Positions 8,896-15,775 of a stretch of DNA of 64,000 bases are shown piece after piece. The position numbers and the translations under genes were made by a program. Location of the stretch: NCBI RefSeq assembly GCF_029962485.1, contig NZ_CP073639.1, forward strand, positions 310,001 through 374,000. Direction: 5' to 3'. This stretch comes from Burkholderia cepacia (lineage in GTDB: Bacteria > Pseudomonadota > Gammaproteobacteria > Burkholderiales > Burkholderiaceae). The notes beneath the pieces were generated by a model. It was not told the DNA's origin. It worked only from the letters and a program-made list of their open reading frames with translations, and searched no databases. The first letter of the stretch is position 1, and each line of letters starts with the position of its first letter.

Positions 8896-9438
8896 TTACT
8901 TCACGGGCGGAAAATCGACCACCGTATCGTTGATGCGGTTGAACGTGTTGGTGAAGATCGTCAGCGCGATCGCAAGCGAGATTTCCGCGAGTTGCGCGTC
9001 GGTGTAGCCGGCTTCGCGGATCGCCGCGAATTCGTCGCCGGTGATCGTGCCGCTGGTCCGTTGCAGCGTCAGCACGAAGCGGATCAGTGCGTCGCGCTTC
9101 GCATCGCCAGTGTTCGGCTCGGCCGAGCGGATCGTGCGCAGTGCGTCGGGCGAGAGCCCGGTCATCTTGCCGAGCAGGCTGTGCGCGGCGACGCAGTAGT
9201 CACACCCGGTGTTGGCGCTGACCAGCAGCTTGATCGTCTCGAGGTCCTGCTTGCTCAGCGTGCCGCCGGCGAGCACGCCTTCGCCGTTGAGCACGGCGGC
9301 GAGCACGCCAGGCGCGAGATGGCCGACGGCGGCGAACAGGTTCGGGACGGTGCCGCCGGCGACCTTGCGGACCTGGGCGTACACGTCGGCAGTGGCGCCG
9401 GTGGCGGATTCGATGGCGGGGATGGCGATGCGGCTCAT
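8896..9438 (-). CDS. Carboxymuconolactone decarboxylase family protein (AhpD-like)
   Basis: A 180-residue all-helical protein of the carboxymuconolactone decarboxylase/AhpD superfamily. The redox motif CDYCVAAHSLLG gives CxxC followed by His, the arrangement by which AhpD reduces peroxidases. A peroxidase-related role therefore fits better than true lactone decarboxylation. The ATG at 9438 has AAGGAG before it; the longer open frame upstream overlaps a different gene region. Its neighbours on the same strand are the thiol peroxidase-like gene 229 bases downstream and a small unknown gene upstream. A CCTTATAAGG palindrome at 9510-9519 may be part of its promoter. Confidence 0.87.
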   Translation of the reverse strand: MSRIAIPAIESATGATADVYAQVRKVAGGTVPNLFAAVGHLAPGVLAAVLNGEGVLAGGTLSKQDLETIKLLVSANTGCDYCVAAHSLLGKMTGLSPDALRTIRSAEPNTGDAKRDALIRFVLTLQRTSGTITGDEFAAIREAGYTDAQLAEISLAIALTIFTNTFNRINDTVVDFPPVK

Positions 9439-9602
9439 GACTGGCTCCTTGATCGGAAAGTGGAGGCCCGTTGGTTCGGGGTGACTCCACTTTAGAAGCG
9501 CAGGCTGATCCTTATAAGGCTTGAAGTCGCCAAAAAGATGCTCGAAAGTATCAATCGAAAATCGATCGCCTCCGACGCCACGACCGTCCGCCCGCGGGCG
9601 GC

Positions 9603-9824
9603 CTACTTCCGGCTTTTCAGAAACGTCCGCCCTTCGGCCGTGATCGACGCGCCGGAGCGGCCGTGCACGGGGTGGCTGACGAAGCCGGCGCTGACGAGCT
9701 CCCGCGCGATCGACCAGCCGAGTGCCGGCGCATCGCGTCCGTAGCGGACGTCGGCGAGGCGTTCGAGCGCCCAGATGGCGGAGGCGGACAGGTTGGGGGT
9801 GTTGGACATGTCGGTATCGCTCAT
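9603..9824 (-). CDS. 73-residue winged-helix-like hypothetical protein
   Basis: A 73-residue basic protein. WALERLADVRYG, then ELVSAGFVSHP and ASITAEGRTFLKS, reads like a compact winged helix-turn-helix (helix, recognition region, beta wing ending in TAEGR.FL), but no family name is certain. The ATG at 9824 follows GAGGAAGC. It is co-oriented with the HPr-like gene just upstream (66 bases) and with the AhpD-like gene downstream. It could be a small regulator, but this is inference from the fold pattern alone. Confidence 0.5.
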   Translation of the reverse strand: MSDTDMSNTPNLSASAIWALERLADVRYGRDAPALGWSIARELVSAGFVSHPVHGRSGASITAEGRTFLKSRK

Positions 9825-9889
9825 CGCTTCCTCGGGGAGTGGAGATTCGGGGTGGGCGGCGCAATGCCGCGAGACGGTCGGCGCACGCA

Positions 9890-10153
9890 TCAGCGCGCCT
9901 GAAGCAACGGCAGCAGCGCGTGAAGCGCAGCTTCTTCGTCGGGCCCGGTGGCCAGCACCTGGGCCGACGTGCCGCCGTGTACCTGCAGCGACGCAATGGC
10001 GGCGCTGTCCTTCGCGTTCCCGCTGAGCCCGTTCGCGATCAGCTGGATGTCGCTGTCGAAGCGGCGCGCTGCGTCGGCGGTTGCGTCGCGGGCGGCGGCG
10101 CCGCGGTTGCGGTTCCATGCGGGGCCGATCTGAACGTACACAACGGTTGCCAC
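9890..10153 (-). CDS. HPr-like protein lacking the phosphorylation residues
   Basis: A protein of about 87 residues whose second half (DIQLIANGLSGNAKDSAAIASLQVHGG, read in two parts, and ATGPDEEAALHALLPLL) follows the HPr phosphocarrier fold closely. In HPr the phospho-histidine lies in an LHARPA loop. Here that loop reads GPAWNRNRGAAAR with no His, and the regulatory Ser in the NGKS region is replaced (GNAKDS). It therefore cannot act as a normal PTS phosphocarrier. The start is uncertain: a GTG near 10153 follows GGAGGA and fits the size of HPr. A longer form from an ATG at 10312 is possible but would add a Pro/Arg-rich leader. Confidence 0.55.
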   Translation of the reverse strand: MATVVYVQIGPAWNRNRGAAARDATADAARRFDSDIQLIANGLSGNAKDSAAIASLQVHGGTSAQVLATGPDEEAALHALLPLLQAR

Positions 10154-10367
10154 GATGCTGGAAATCCTCCGGACGGGGGCGGGATCGGTGTGCGGCGCGG
10201 GGCCGGCCACGCACCGCGCGAAATGCGGTGCCGGAACGCGTGCCGCGTGCGCCGGCGGGCCGGGCCCTCGCGGTTTCCCGCGGCGGCGCGGCGCACGATC
10301 CGGTGTGAACATGCCGGCAACCTCGGTAAAGCTGCCTTCAAGTTCGCTGAATGTCGCGAAGTCGAGG

Positions 10368-10408
10368 ATTATAATGCATCAGTCAGAACATGTGTATTGC
10401 ATTATAAT
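10368..10408. promoter_or_regulatory. 11-bp inverted repeat carrying two opposed TATAAT boxes
   Basis: ATTATAATGCA (10368-10378) and TGCATTATAAT (10398-10408) form a perfect 11-base inverted repeat with a 19-base spacer. Each arm contains a consensus -10 hexamer, one per strand. It sits in a 380-base gap between the divergent HPr-like and YjdM-like genes, so it probably holds two face-to-face promoters or one promoter with an operator. The rest of the gap shows no gene. Confidence 0.5.
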
Positions 10409-10538
10409 GTCGTGTGCGCCGATGCTGGCCTGCCGCTATCGCCGGCAGGCCAGCCCCGGCCGCATGACCGCCCGGGTGCGCAACCTGCTCGCCCGGCATT
10501 TTTTTGATCGACCCGACTCCTCCCGAATGGAAGCTGCA

Positions 10539-10883
10539 ATGAACGCCGCCCCCGCCTGCCCGCAATGCGCGATGGAAAACACTTACCCGGACGGCACGCT
10601 GACCGTCTGCGCCGACTGCGGCCATGAATGGTCGGCCGGTGCCGGCGTCGAAGCGGGTGACGAACCGGCGGGCGACGTCGTCAAGGACGCGAACGGCAAC
10701 GTGCTGTCGGACGGCGATTCGGTCGTGCTGATCAAGGACTTGCGCGTGAAGGGCTCGTCGATCACGCTGAAGATGGGTACCAAGGTGAAGAGCATCCGGC
10801 TCGTCGGCGGCGATCACGAGGTCGACTGCAAGACCGACATGGGCGGCTTCATGCTCAAGGCCTGCTACCTGAAGAAGGTCTGA
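10539..10883 (+). CDS. yjdM: Zinc-ribbon protein YjdM/PhnA family
   Basis: A 114-residue cytosolic protein of the YjdM (formerly PhnA) family. Residues about 7-30 form a zinc ribbon with CPQC and CADC pairs. The C-terminal KOW/SH3-like domain has VVKDANGNVLSDGDSVVLIK and ends in GGFMLKACYLKKV, as in the family. It was once linked to phosphonate use, but its biochemical role is unsettled. The ATG at 10539 fits the usual family N-terminus; an ATG four codons earlier is equally readable. The spermidine-synthase-like gene follows 40 bases later, probably in the same transcript. Confidence 0.9.
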   Translation: MNAAPACPQCAMENTYPDGTLTVCADCGHEWSAGAGVEAGDEPAGDVVKDANGNVLSDGDSVVLIKDLRVKGSSITLKMGTKVKSIRLVGGDHEVDCKTDMGGFMLKACYLKKV

Positions 10884-10923
10884 GCGCCCTCGCGCCCGGC
10901 CGTTTCCTTCCGATTGCCCGACC

Positions 10924-11760
10924 ATGATCGACGATCGAGCTTCCTATGACGCGTTCGTCAACTTCCTGGCGACGCCGCTGAACGACGGCCGACCATTCGT
11001 GCTGGAGACGCGGGACGCGCTGTCGCTGCACTTCGATCATTTCGGCACGCAGAGCTTCATGTCGCTGCGCGACCCGGTCCGGCTCGAGCTTGGCTATACG
11101 CGCGTGATGATGGGCTTTCTGCTGCTGCAGCCCGAGCCCGCGCACGTGTGCATGCTCGGGCTCGGCGGCGGTTCGCTCGCCAAGTATTGCTACCGGCACC
11201 TGCCCGGTACGGCGATCGACGCGGTCGAGATCAATCCGGACGTGATCGCACTGCGCGATGTCTTCAGGATTCCTGCCGATGACGCGCGGTTCGCGGTGAT
11301 ATGCGCCGACGGCGCGGATCATGTGAACCGGGCGGACGTCCGGACGGACGTGATCCTGCACGACGCGTTCGTCGCCGACGGCACGCCGGGCCGGTGTACG
11401 GGCGCGGCCTTTCTCGACGCGTGCCGCGCGCGCCTGGGCGAAACCGGCGTGCTGGCGATCAACCTGATGGACGACGATCCGGCGCTGCCGCAGCATCTCG
11501 AGCAGTTGCGGGCCGTGTTCGGTGCGTCGTATACGCTGGTGCCGTGCGGCGACGACAACAATTTCGTCGCGTTCGCATGGAAGAACGACGACCGGCTGCC
11601 GTCATTGCGGATCCTGCTCGAACGCGCGCTCGCGTGTGCGCAGGCCGGCACGCTCAAGCTGGCGGCCACGGCAAGGCGCATGAAGGCAGGGGAGAACATC
11701 GATCCGCGGCGGCTGGCGCGGCGAGCGCAATCGCACGGGCGATGGGAGATCGGCGCGTAA
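10924..11760 (+). CDS. Spermidine-synthase-like methyltransferase-fold protein
   Basis: A 278-residue protein with the SpeE-type Rossmann methyltransferase fold. VCMLGLGGGSLAKYCYRHL is the nucleotide-binding motif, followed by IDAVEINPDVIAL, where the Glu holds the ribose, and VILHDAFVADG at the position of the catalytic Asp region. The spermidine synthase motif GGGDG is changed to GGGSL and the N-terminal beta domain is short. It may therefore not make spermidine; many Burkholderia have such paralogs of unknown substrate. It sits just downstream of yjdM and is convergent with the ribbon-helix-helix gene. Confidence 0.8.
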   Translation: MIDDRASYDAFVNFLATPLNDGRPFVLETRDALSLHFDHFGTQSFMSLRDPVRLELGYTRVMMGFLLLQPEPAHVCMLGLGGGSLAKYCYRHLPGTAIDAVEINPDVIALRDVFRIPADDARFAVICADGADHVNRADVRTDVILHDAFVADGTPGRCTGAAFLDACRARLGETGVLAINLMDDDPALPQHLEQLRAVFGASYTLVPCGDDNNFVAFAWKNDDRLPSLRILLERALACAQAGTLKLAATARRMKAGENIDPRRLARRAQSHGRWEIGA

Positions 11761-11803
11761 CCGGTGCGTGATCGCGCCGAGGGCGTGGCCGGTGCGGCCG
11801 CGC

Positions 11804-11989
11804 TTACTTCACGCGTTTGCCGAGCGCGCTCTTGGTCTTGTACGTGACGCCGTGCCGGTCGAGATATTCGCGGATCAATTGCCGCACGACCTGCGATGGC
11901 GTGAGATCCTGCTCCGCGCAGAGCATTTCGAAGGCTTCCTTCTTCGCGGGGTCGATCAGGACGGTCAGGCGGGCGGTTTTCGTTTCCAT
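11804..11989 (-). CDS. Ribbon-helix-helix (CopG-like) small protein
   Basis: A 61-residue protein. Its N-terminal half has the ribbon-helix-helix pattern: strand TARLTVLIDPAKKEAFEML, then LTPSQVVRQLIREYLDRHG. It is the right size for a CopG/Arc-type DNA-binding dimer, as seen in autoregulated small regulators and antitoxins. No toxin gene adjoins it, since the next minus-strand gene upstream encodes a membrane protein. An ATTATAATTTG patch about 20-40 bases upstream of the start is a plausible promoter. Confidence 0.72.
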   Translation of the reverse strand: METKTARLTVLIDPAKKEAFEMLCAEQDLTPSQVVRQLIREYLDRHGVTYKTKSALGKRVK

Positions 11990-12076
11990 GACGGAGCAAG
12001 CGTGGTCGGTATGTTAATCAAATTATAATCGATCCGCCTTCGGTGCCACCGCCGGAATGACGGTTCCCGGGGCCGA

Positions 12077-12835
12077 TCAGCGGCTGCTGCGGAGCAACGC
12101 GAGCAGGTCGTCGATGACGGGCACGATCGCGAGCAGCACGAGCACCGCGGCGAGTGGCACCGTCGACACGTAGCCGACATGCTTGAAGCCGATCGCGCCG
12201 GCCAGCCCGCCGACAAAGAACGACGCGAGCATCGTCGCGTGGATCCTCAGTTTCGAACGGTTGGCGATCACCGCATGCGCGTCGACGTCGACGGCCGACC
12301 GGTTCCAGTAGAACAGCTTCCCGAGCTCGATGCCGAGATCGGTCACGATGCCCGTCATGTGCGTCGTGCGGATCTCCGCACCCGACAGCTTCGTGATCGT
12401 CGCGTTCTGCAGCCCCATGATGAAGCACAGCAGCGTCACGGTCACCGGCACGAAGAAGGTTTCCCACAGCGCCAGATGGCTGCCGAGCAGCCCGAACAGG
12501 AGCAGCAGCGCGGCCTCGACCAGCAGCGGCAGCATGAACTGGCTCTGCAGGCCGCGGCGGCGCCCCCAGTTGACGAGGATCGCCGAGCAGCTGGCGCCGA
12601 TCAGGAACGATCCCAGCGAGCTGATGCCGGCCAGTGCCAGCCGTACGTCGCCGAGTGCCGTCTGGTCGGCGATCGCGGACACGATGCCGCTCATGTGCGA
12701 CGTGTATTGCTTGACCGCGAGAAAGCCGCCGGCATTGGCTGCGCCGGCGACGAACGCCAGCGAAAACCCGAGCTGACGGTTCGCGGTCGCGCTGCGGTGT
12801 TTTCCCGTCAGGTTTCGAAAGTACTGCGCTGGCAT
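12077..12835 (-). CDS. YoaK/DUF1275 family membrane protein
   Basis: A 252-residue inner-membrane protein of the YoaK (DUF1275) family. Six hydrophobic segments are visible, for example FSLAFVAGAANAGGFLAV near residue 27 and FVPVTVTLLCFIMGLQNA near residue 130. The family-typical motifs TSHMSGIVSAIA and IRTTHMTGIVTDLGIELG are repeated in the two halves. Function is unknown; transport is suspected. The ATG at 12835 suits the family start. It is divergent from the small gene pair at 13069, with a perfect 19-bp palindrome in the shared region. Confidence 0.87.
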   Translation of the reverse strand: MPAQYFRNLTGKHRSATANRQLGFSLAFVAGAANAGGFLAVKQYTSHMSGIVSAIADQTALGDVRLALAGISSLGSFLIGASCSAILVNWGRRRGLQSQFMLPLLVEAALLLLFGLLGSHLALWETFFVPVTVTLLCFIMGLQNATITKLSGAEIRTTHMTGIVTDLGIELGKLFYWNRSAVDVDAHAVIANRSKLRIHATMLASFFVGGLAGAIGFKHVGYVSTVPLAAVLVLLAIVPVIDDLLALLRSSR

Positions 12836-12951
12836 AAGGGCTCGGCTCAATCGCCGCGGATCGCGGGCACGGACATGAAAACCGGCGCCTGGCGGCAAGG
12901 CGGGCACGCTGCCTGCACCGAAGCCCGGGTCTGTCGAATCATGTGATGAAC

Positions 12952-12970
12952 ATGATAATGTCATTATCAT
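12952..12970. promoter_or_regulatory. Perfect 19-bp AT-rich palindrome, Fur-like
   Basis: ATGATAATG-T-CATTATCAT has perfect 9-base arms. It resembles a Fur-family box, in which GATAAT and ATTATC arms face each other, though the spacing differs by one base per arm from the 7-1-7 form. It lies between the divergent YoaK-like gene (start 12835) and the small membrane gene (start 13069), so it could control either. Confidence 0.5.
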
Positions 12971-13068
12971 ACTCTGTTAGCCTGATGGGGCTGACAGTAC
13001 AATGCGAACGGTACGGCCAGCCTGCGGCCTCGCGGCCTGCGTTCGCACTCCCTTCGACCTACCGCTTC

Positions 13069-13419
13069 ATGACTCCGATCAAGTTCATCCTTCGCTACAC
13101 GGCGATCCCGTTCACGGCCATCGTGGCCGTGGTGCTCTGGACTGTCATACCATCGTCGAAAGAGATCGATGCGAGACAATATGCGGCGCTGTCGCGCGCG
13201 TACGCGAGTTTCCCGCTGCCGTTCCGGCACGAGATCTCGGAAGCAATGGACCACGGCCGGATCAACGACCGGCGTTACCAGACGCTCGTGCGCGACTCGC
13301 TGGGCAACGGCGTCGCGCTGGACTGGCCCGCGTCGGGCGTCGGCGGCGTCGCCGATGAACGGAATAAACTGGCCGAACTGATTCAGGCCGATTCGGATCT
13401 TCAAAGGCAACAGCAATGA
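13069..13419 (+). CDS. Small single-pass membrane protein, unknown
   Basis: A 116-residue protein with one hydrophobic segment at residues about 8-27 (YTAIPFTAIVAVVLWTVIP), which could be a membrane anchor or uncleaved signal. An outward, mostly polar domain follows, ending in a Gln-rich tail. I recognise no family. The ATG at 13069 was chosen because the hydrophobic segment follows at once. The stop overlaps the ATG of the next gene (ATGA at 13416-13419), so the two are translationally coupled. The partner is a DUF2909 membrane protein, which suggests that both act at the membrane. Confidence 0.6.
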   Translation: MTPIKFILRYTAIPFTAIVAVVLWTVIPSSKEIDARQYAALSRAYASFPLPFRHEISEAMDHGRINDRRYQTLVRDSLGNGVALDWPASGVGGVADERNKLAELIQADSDLQRQQQ

Positions 13420-13628
13420 AAACCCTGCTGGTTTCCGTGGCATTCGCGATGATCATCGCGAGCCTCATCTTCGCGCTGTATTTCATGAATCACGATCGCG
13501 GCAAGTCCAAGCGGATGGCGTGGTCGCTTGCGGCCCGCGTCGGATTGTCGGTCACGCTGTTTCTGTCGCTGCTGATCGCGTACAAGCTCGGCTGGATCGA
13601 ACCGACCGGGTTGCCGATCGGCCGCTGA
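13416..13628 (+). CDS. DUF2909 twin-transmembrane protein
   Basis: A 70-residue protein with two membrane helices, residues about 4-23 and 45-62. They are joined by the charged family motif MNHDRGKSKRMAWSLAARVGLS, read here in two halves (NHDRGKSKRM and LAARVGLS). This is the DUF2909 signature. In many beta- and gammaproteobacteria it sits next to cytochrome oxidase assembly genes, but no such genes are nearby. Its start overlaps the stop of the preceding gene by four bases. A rho-independent terminator follows eight bases after its stop. Confidence 0.82.
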   Translation: MKTLLVSVAFAMIIASLIFALYFMNHDRGKSKRMAWSLAARVGLSVTLFLSLLIAYKLGWIEPTGLPIGR

Positions 13629-13635
13629 CGAGGCG

Positions 13636-13660
13636 CGCCTCGCGGCATGCGGGGCGTTTT
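13636..13660 (+). terminator. Rho-independent terminator after DUF2909 gene
   Basis: CGCCTCGC, a five-base loop, GCGGGGCG (one T-G wobble), then TTTT. It starts 8 bases after the DUF2909 stop. Confidence 0.75.
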
Positions 13661-13767
13661 CTCCAATGTGAGTTTCGATCCATGATCGTGATATTGTGAT
13701 AAGAATACTTATCCCGATATCGTTGATGCGAATGAATCCAGTCGGTGACACTGCAGCTTCGGTCGTG

Positions 13768-13869
13768 CCACCGAAGCATGTATTCGAGCGGCCCGAATCC
13801 CGGCCGCCGCTTGAAATGGAGCGTGAACGTCGAGCGCGATACATGGCAGCACGCTGCCAGTGCGTCGAC
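13768..13869 (-). pseudogene. Remnant of an AraC-family DNA-binding domain
   Basis: On the minus strand this stretch encodes VDALAACCHVSRSTFTLHF then PLEYMLRW, the first helix-turn-helix and linker of AraC-family C-terminal domains. There is no start, no effector domain and no second motif. The frame runs on into unrelated sequence. It lies immediately downstream of hipA and is best read as a decayed fragment. The rest of 13661-13903 holds only a GATAAG-AATA-CTTATC inverted repeat (13698-13713). Confidence 0.6.
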
Positions 13870-13903
13870 GGTCGAGCGTTGCGCGCGCCGCGCGCGTGGC
13901 CAT

Positions 13904-15208
13904 CTATTGGCGCGCGTTCCGAAGCGCGTGGCCCATCTCCGCAATCGGCATCGCGATGATCGAGTTCAGCAGGCGCATTTCCCCGGCGTCGGGGCGCGCG
14001 GCGTCGCGCACTTCGTTGAGAGTCTGCGCGACGCTGCGATCGAGCGGTTCGAGAAAGCGCAGAAGCTCGCTTTCGGCGGCCTTCTCCCGGAGCCCGAGCG
14101 CGTTGCCGAATGCGACAAGCGCACCCAGGTCGACGTCGGAGAAGCGCGTCGCCGCGCCGAGCGGCATCGTCAGTTCGCAGTGCGGCCAATGATCGCCGCG
14201 ATGATTGGGCCGGTGCGTGGGCGTGTGATAGACGACCGTGCTGACGATGTCGTAGAACGGTGCGAGCCGGTAGCCTCGCGCATCGACAAAGAACGACAGG
14301 TTCTTCAGGTGCGCGTCGCCGTTGCCGACTACCACGTTGAAGATCGTCCAGCGGAATACCGACAGACGTGCGAGTGCGCGTGTGCTGGTCAGTGCGATCG
14401 CGCGGCCGAGTTCTTCCGCGTTTGCGCGCTGGTACTTGAAGCCGCGATCGTAGTTCAGCAACTGCATCGCATCGATCGTATGCAGGCGCGCGGCCGGCTC
14501 CGATGCGGTATCGCGGTCGAAGCGGTCGATCACGTAGCACGCGGACGGCGCACGCAGGAAATGCACGTCGGGCACGTCGAGACCCATCCGCTTCGCGAGC
14601 TTCATGCAGAAGAACTCGTTGATCGCCGAATGCGGATAGCCGGCGGCGCGCATGTCCGGTTTCAGCAGATGCATCGACGGTTCGCTGCCGACCGGCTCGA
14701 ACAGCGTGTAGTCCGGCGCGTCGCCGCGCAGGATCAGCAGCAACTTCTGCTGTGCGCCGGCCGCCGACATGCGTTTGGGCGCGGTGGCCGTCAGCGCATG
14801 TTCGGGCATCGCCTGGATGCGGCGCTCGAGTTCGTCGAGCGGCAACGGCTGCGTGCTGCCGGCTGCTTCCTGCTCGCCTTCGGCGAGCAGCGTAAGCGCG
14901 CCGGCCGATTCACGCCCGAAGTACGCGAGCAGGCCCCATGCGTCGGCGGCATCGACCTTGGCCTCACGCGCAAGCGACGTGCGCATGCCTTCTTCCGGCA
15001 GCAGGTTGTCGAAGAACCACTGAACCGGGCGATCGGTCGAGGTGTCGGTGAAGGTGCCGGCGCGCAGCGGGAAGGCGGGTGACAGCGGGTACGCGCGCGG
15101 CGATGCCAGCCACTGTGCGTCGTACGTGAACGACCAGACGCCTTTGTCGTCGGTCAGCGTGCCCATGCGCAGCCCGTTCGCGGATGCGGTCAGCGTTCTA
15201 GTCGCCAT
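13904..15208 (-). CDS. hipA: HipA family kinase toxin
   Basis: A 434-residue HipA-type Ser/Thr kinase. In E. coli HipA phosphorylates glutamyl-tRNA synthetase and induces growth arrest. The N-terminal HipA_N region (about 5-105) carries WFFDNLLPE. The P-loop segment MSAAGAQQKL is near residue 150. The catalytic loop GNGDAHLKNLSF is centred on Asp298, and APFYDIVST supplies the metal-binding Asp. All key residues are present, so the kinase should be active. The start overlaps the end of hipB by 11 bases, the usual toxin-after-antitoxin order. The upstream operator region is described separately. Confidence 0.92.
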   Translation of the reverse strand: MATRTLTASANGLRMGTLTDDKGVWSFTYDAQWLASPRAYPLSPAFPLRAGTFTDTSTDRPVQWFFDNLLPEEGMRTSLAREAKVDAADAWGLLAYFGRESAGALTLLAEGEQEAAGSTQPLPLDELERRIQAMPEHALTATAPKRMSAAGAQQKLLLILRGDAPDYTLFEPVGSEPSMHLLKPDMRAAGYPHSAINEFFCMKLAKRMGLDVPDVHFLRAPSACYVIDRFDRDTASEPAARLHTIDAMQLLNYDRGFKYQRANAEELGRAIALTSTRALARLSVFRWTIFNVVVGNGDAHLKNLSFFVDARGYRLAPFYDIVSTVVYHTPTHRPNHRGDHWPHCELTMPLGAATRFSDVDLGALVAFGNALGLREKAAESELLRFLEPLDRSVAQTLNEVRDAARPDAGEMRLLNSIIAMPIAEMGHALRNARQ

Positions 15209-15482
15209 GACGGCTCCTGCGGCGTTGCGCCGCCTTCAGCATGTTTGCCGCCGAAATCTCGATGGACGATTGCGCGAGCAGGCTGATGCCCAGTTCGCCG
15301 AGCAGCAGCAGGATCTTCCCGATTTGCGCGGTGGGTTTCCCGGCTTCCACCTGGCTGATGAATTTCGGCGAGAGCCCCGTGGCGTTCGCGAGTTCGTCAC
15401 GCGTGAACCCCTGCTGGAGCCGTGCCGCGCGGATGAGGTTGGCGAGTGCGCCGATCGTGCTGACGGGCAGGATCTCCTGCAT
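15198..15482 (-). CDS. hipB: HipB-like antitoxin (XRE helix-turn-helix)
   Basis: A 94-residue Cro/C1-type DNA-binding protein. The helix-turn-helix covers about residues 10-62: LANLIRAARLQQGFTRDEL, then ATGLSPKFISQVEAGKPTAQ. The C-terminal tail is basic (AAQRRRSRHGD). It is the antitoxin and transcriptional repressor partner of the HipA kinase that follows with an 11-base overlap. The ATG at 15482 gives the family's usual length; an open frame further upstream runs through the operator region and is not used. HipB binds paired palindromes upstream of its own gene, and a candidate exists at 15601-15616. Confidence 0.9.
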   Translation of the reverse strand: MQEILPVSTIGALANLIRAARLQQGFTRDELANATGLSPKFISQVEAGKPTAQIGKILLLLGELGISLLAQSSIEISAANMLKAAQRRRSRHGD

Positions 15483-15505
15483 GACGTCCTCCGTGCTTCG
15501 TATCT

Positions 15506-15616
15506 GATCGGGAACAGTATTGCACAACTCGCCGGAGCGGGCGGCAGTTAGTTTCCGTACGGATACGAATTGATCGCATAGGTAACGAAATGCCTTTTTC
15601 GTTCCCGATCGGGAAC
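15506..15616. promoter_or_regulatory. hipBA operator region
   Basis: A perfect 16-bp palindrome GTTCCCGATCGGGAAC lies at 15601-15616. The half-site GATCGGGAAC recurs at 15506-15515, close to the hipB start. A second element TATCC-GGAT-GGATA is at 15652-15665. Two spaced sites upstream of hipB are what an autorepressed hipBA operon shows. Confidence 0.55.
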
Positions 15617-15775
15617 CAGAGACGATGAGCCGACGATCGACGACATGTTCGTATCCGGATGGATATGCGATGGGCCGACTGAATGTCCCGGCGGGGGCAG
15701 CGCATGTCGCCACGATTAGAATGACCGACGCACATCCTTTCATTCCGTGGCCCGTCACCGGGTCGACACGCGCCC

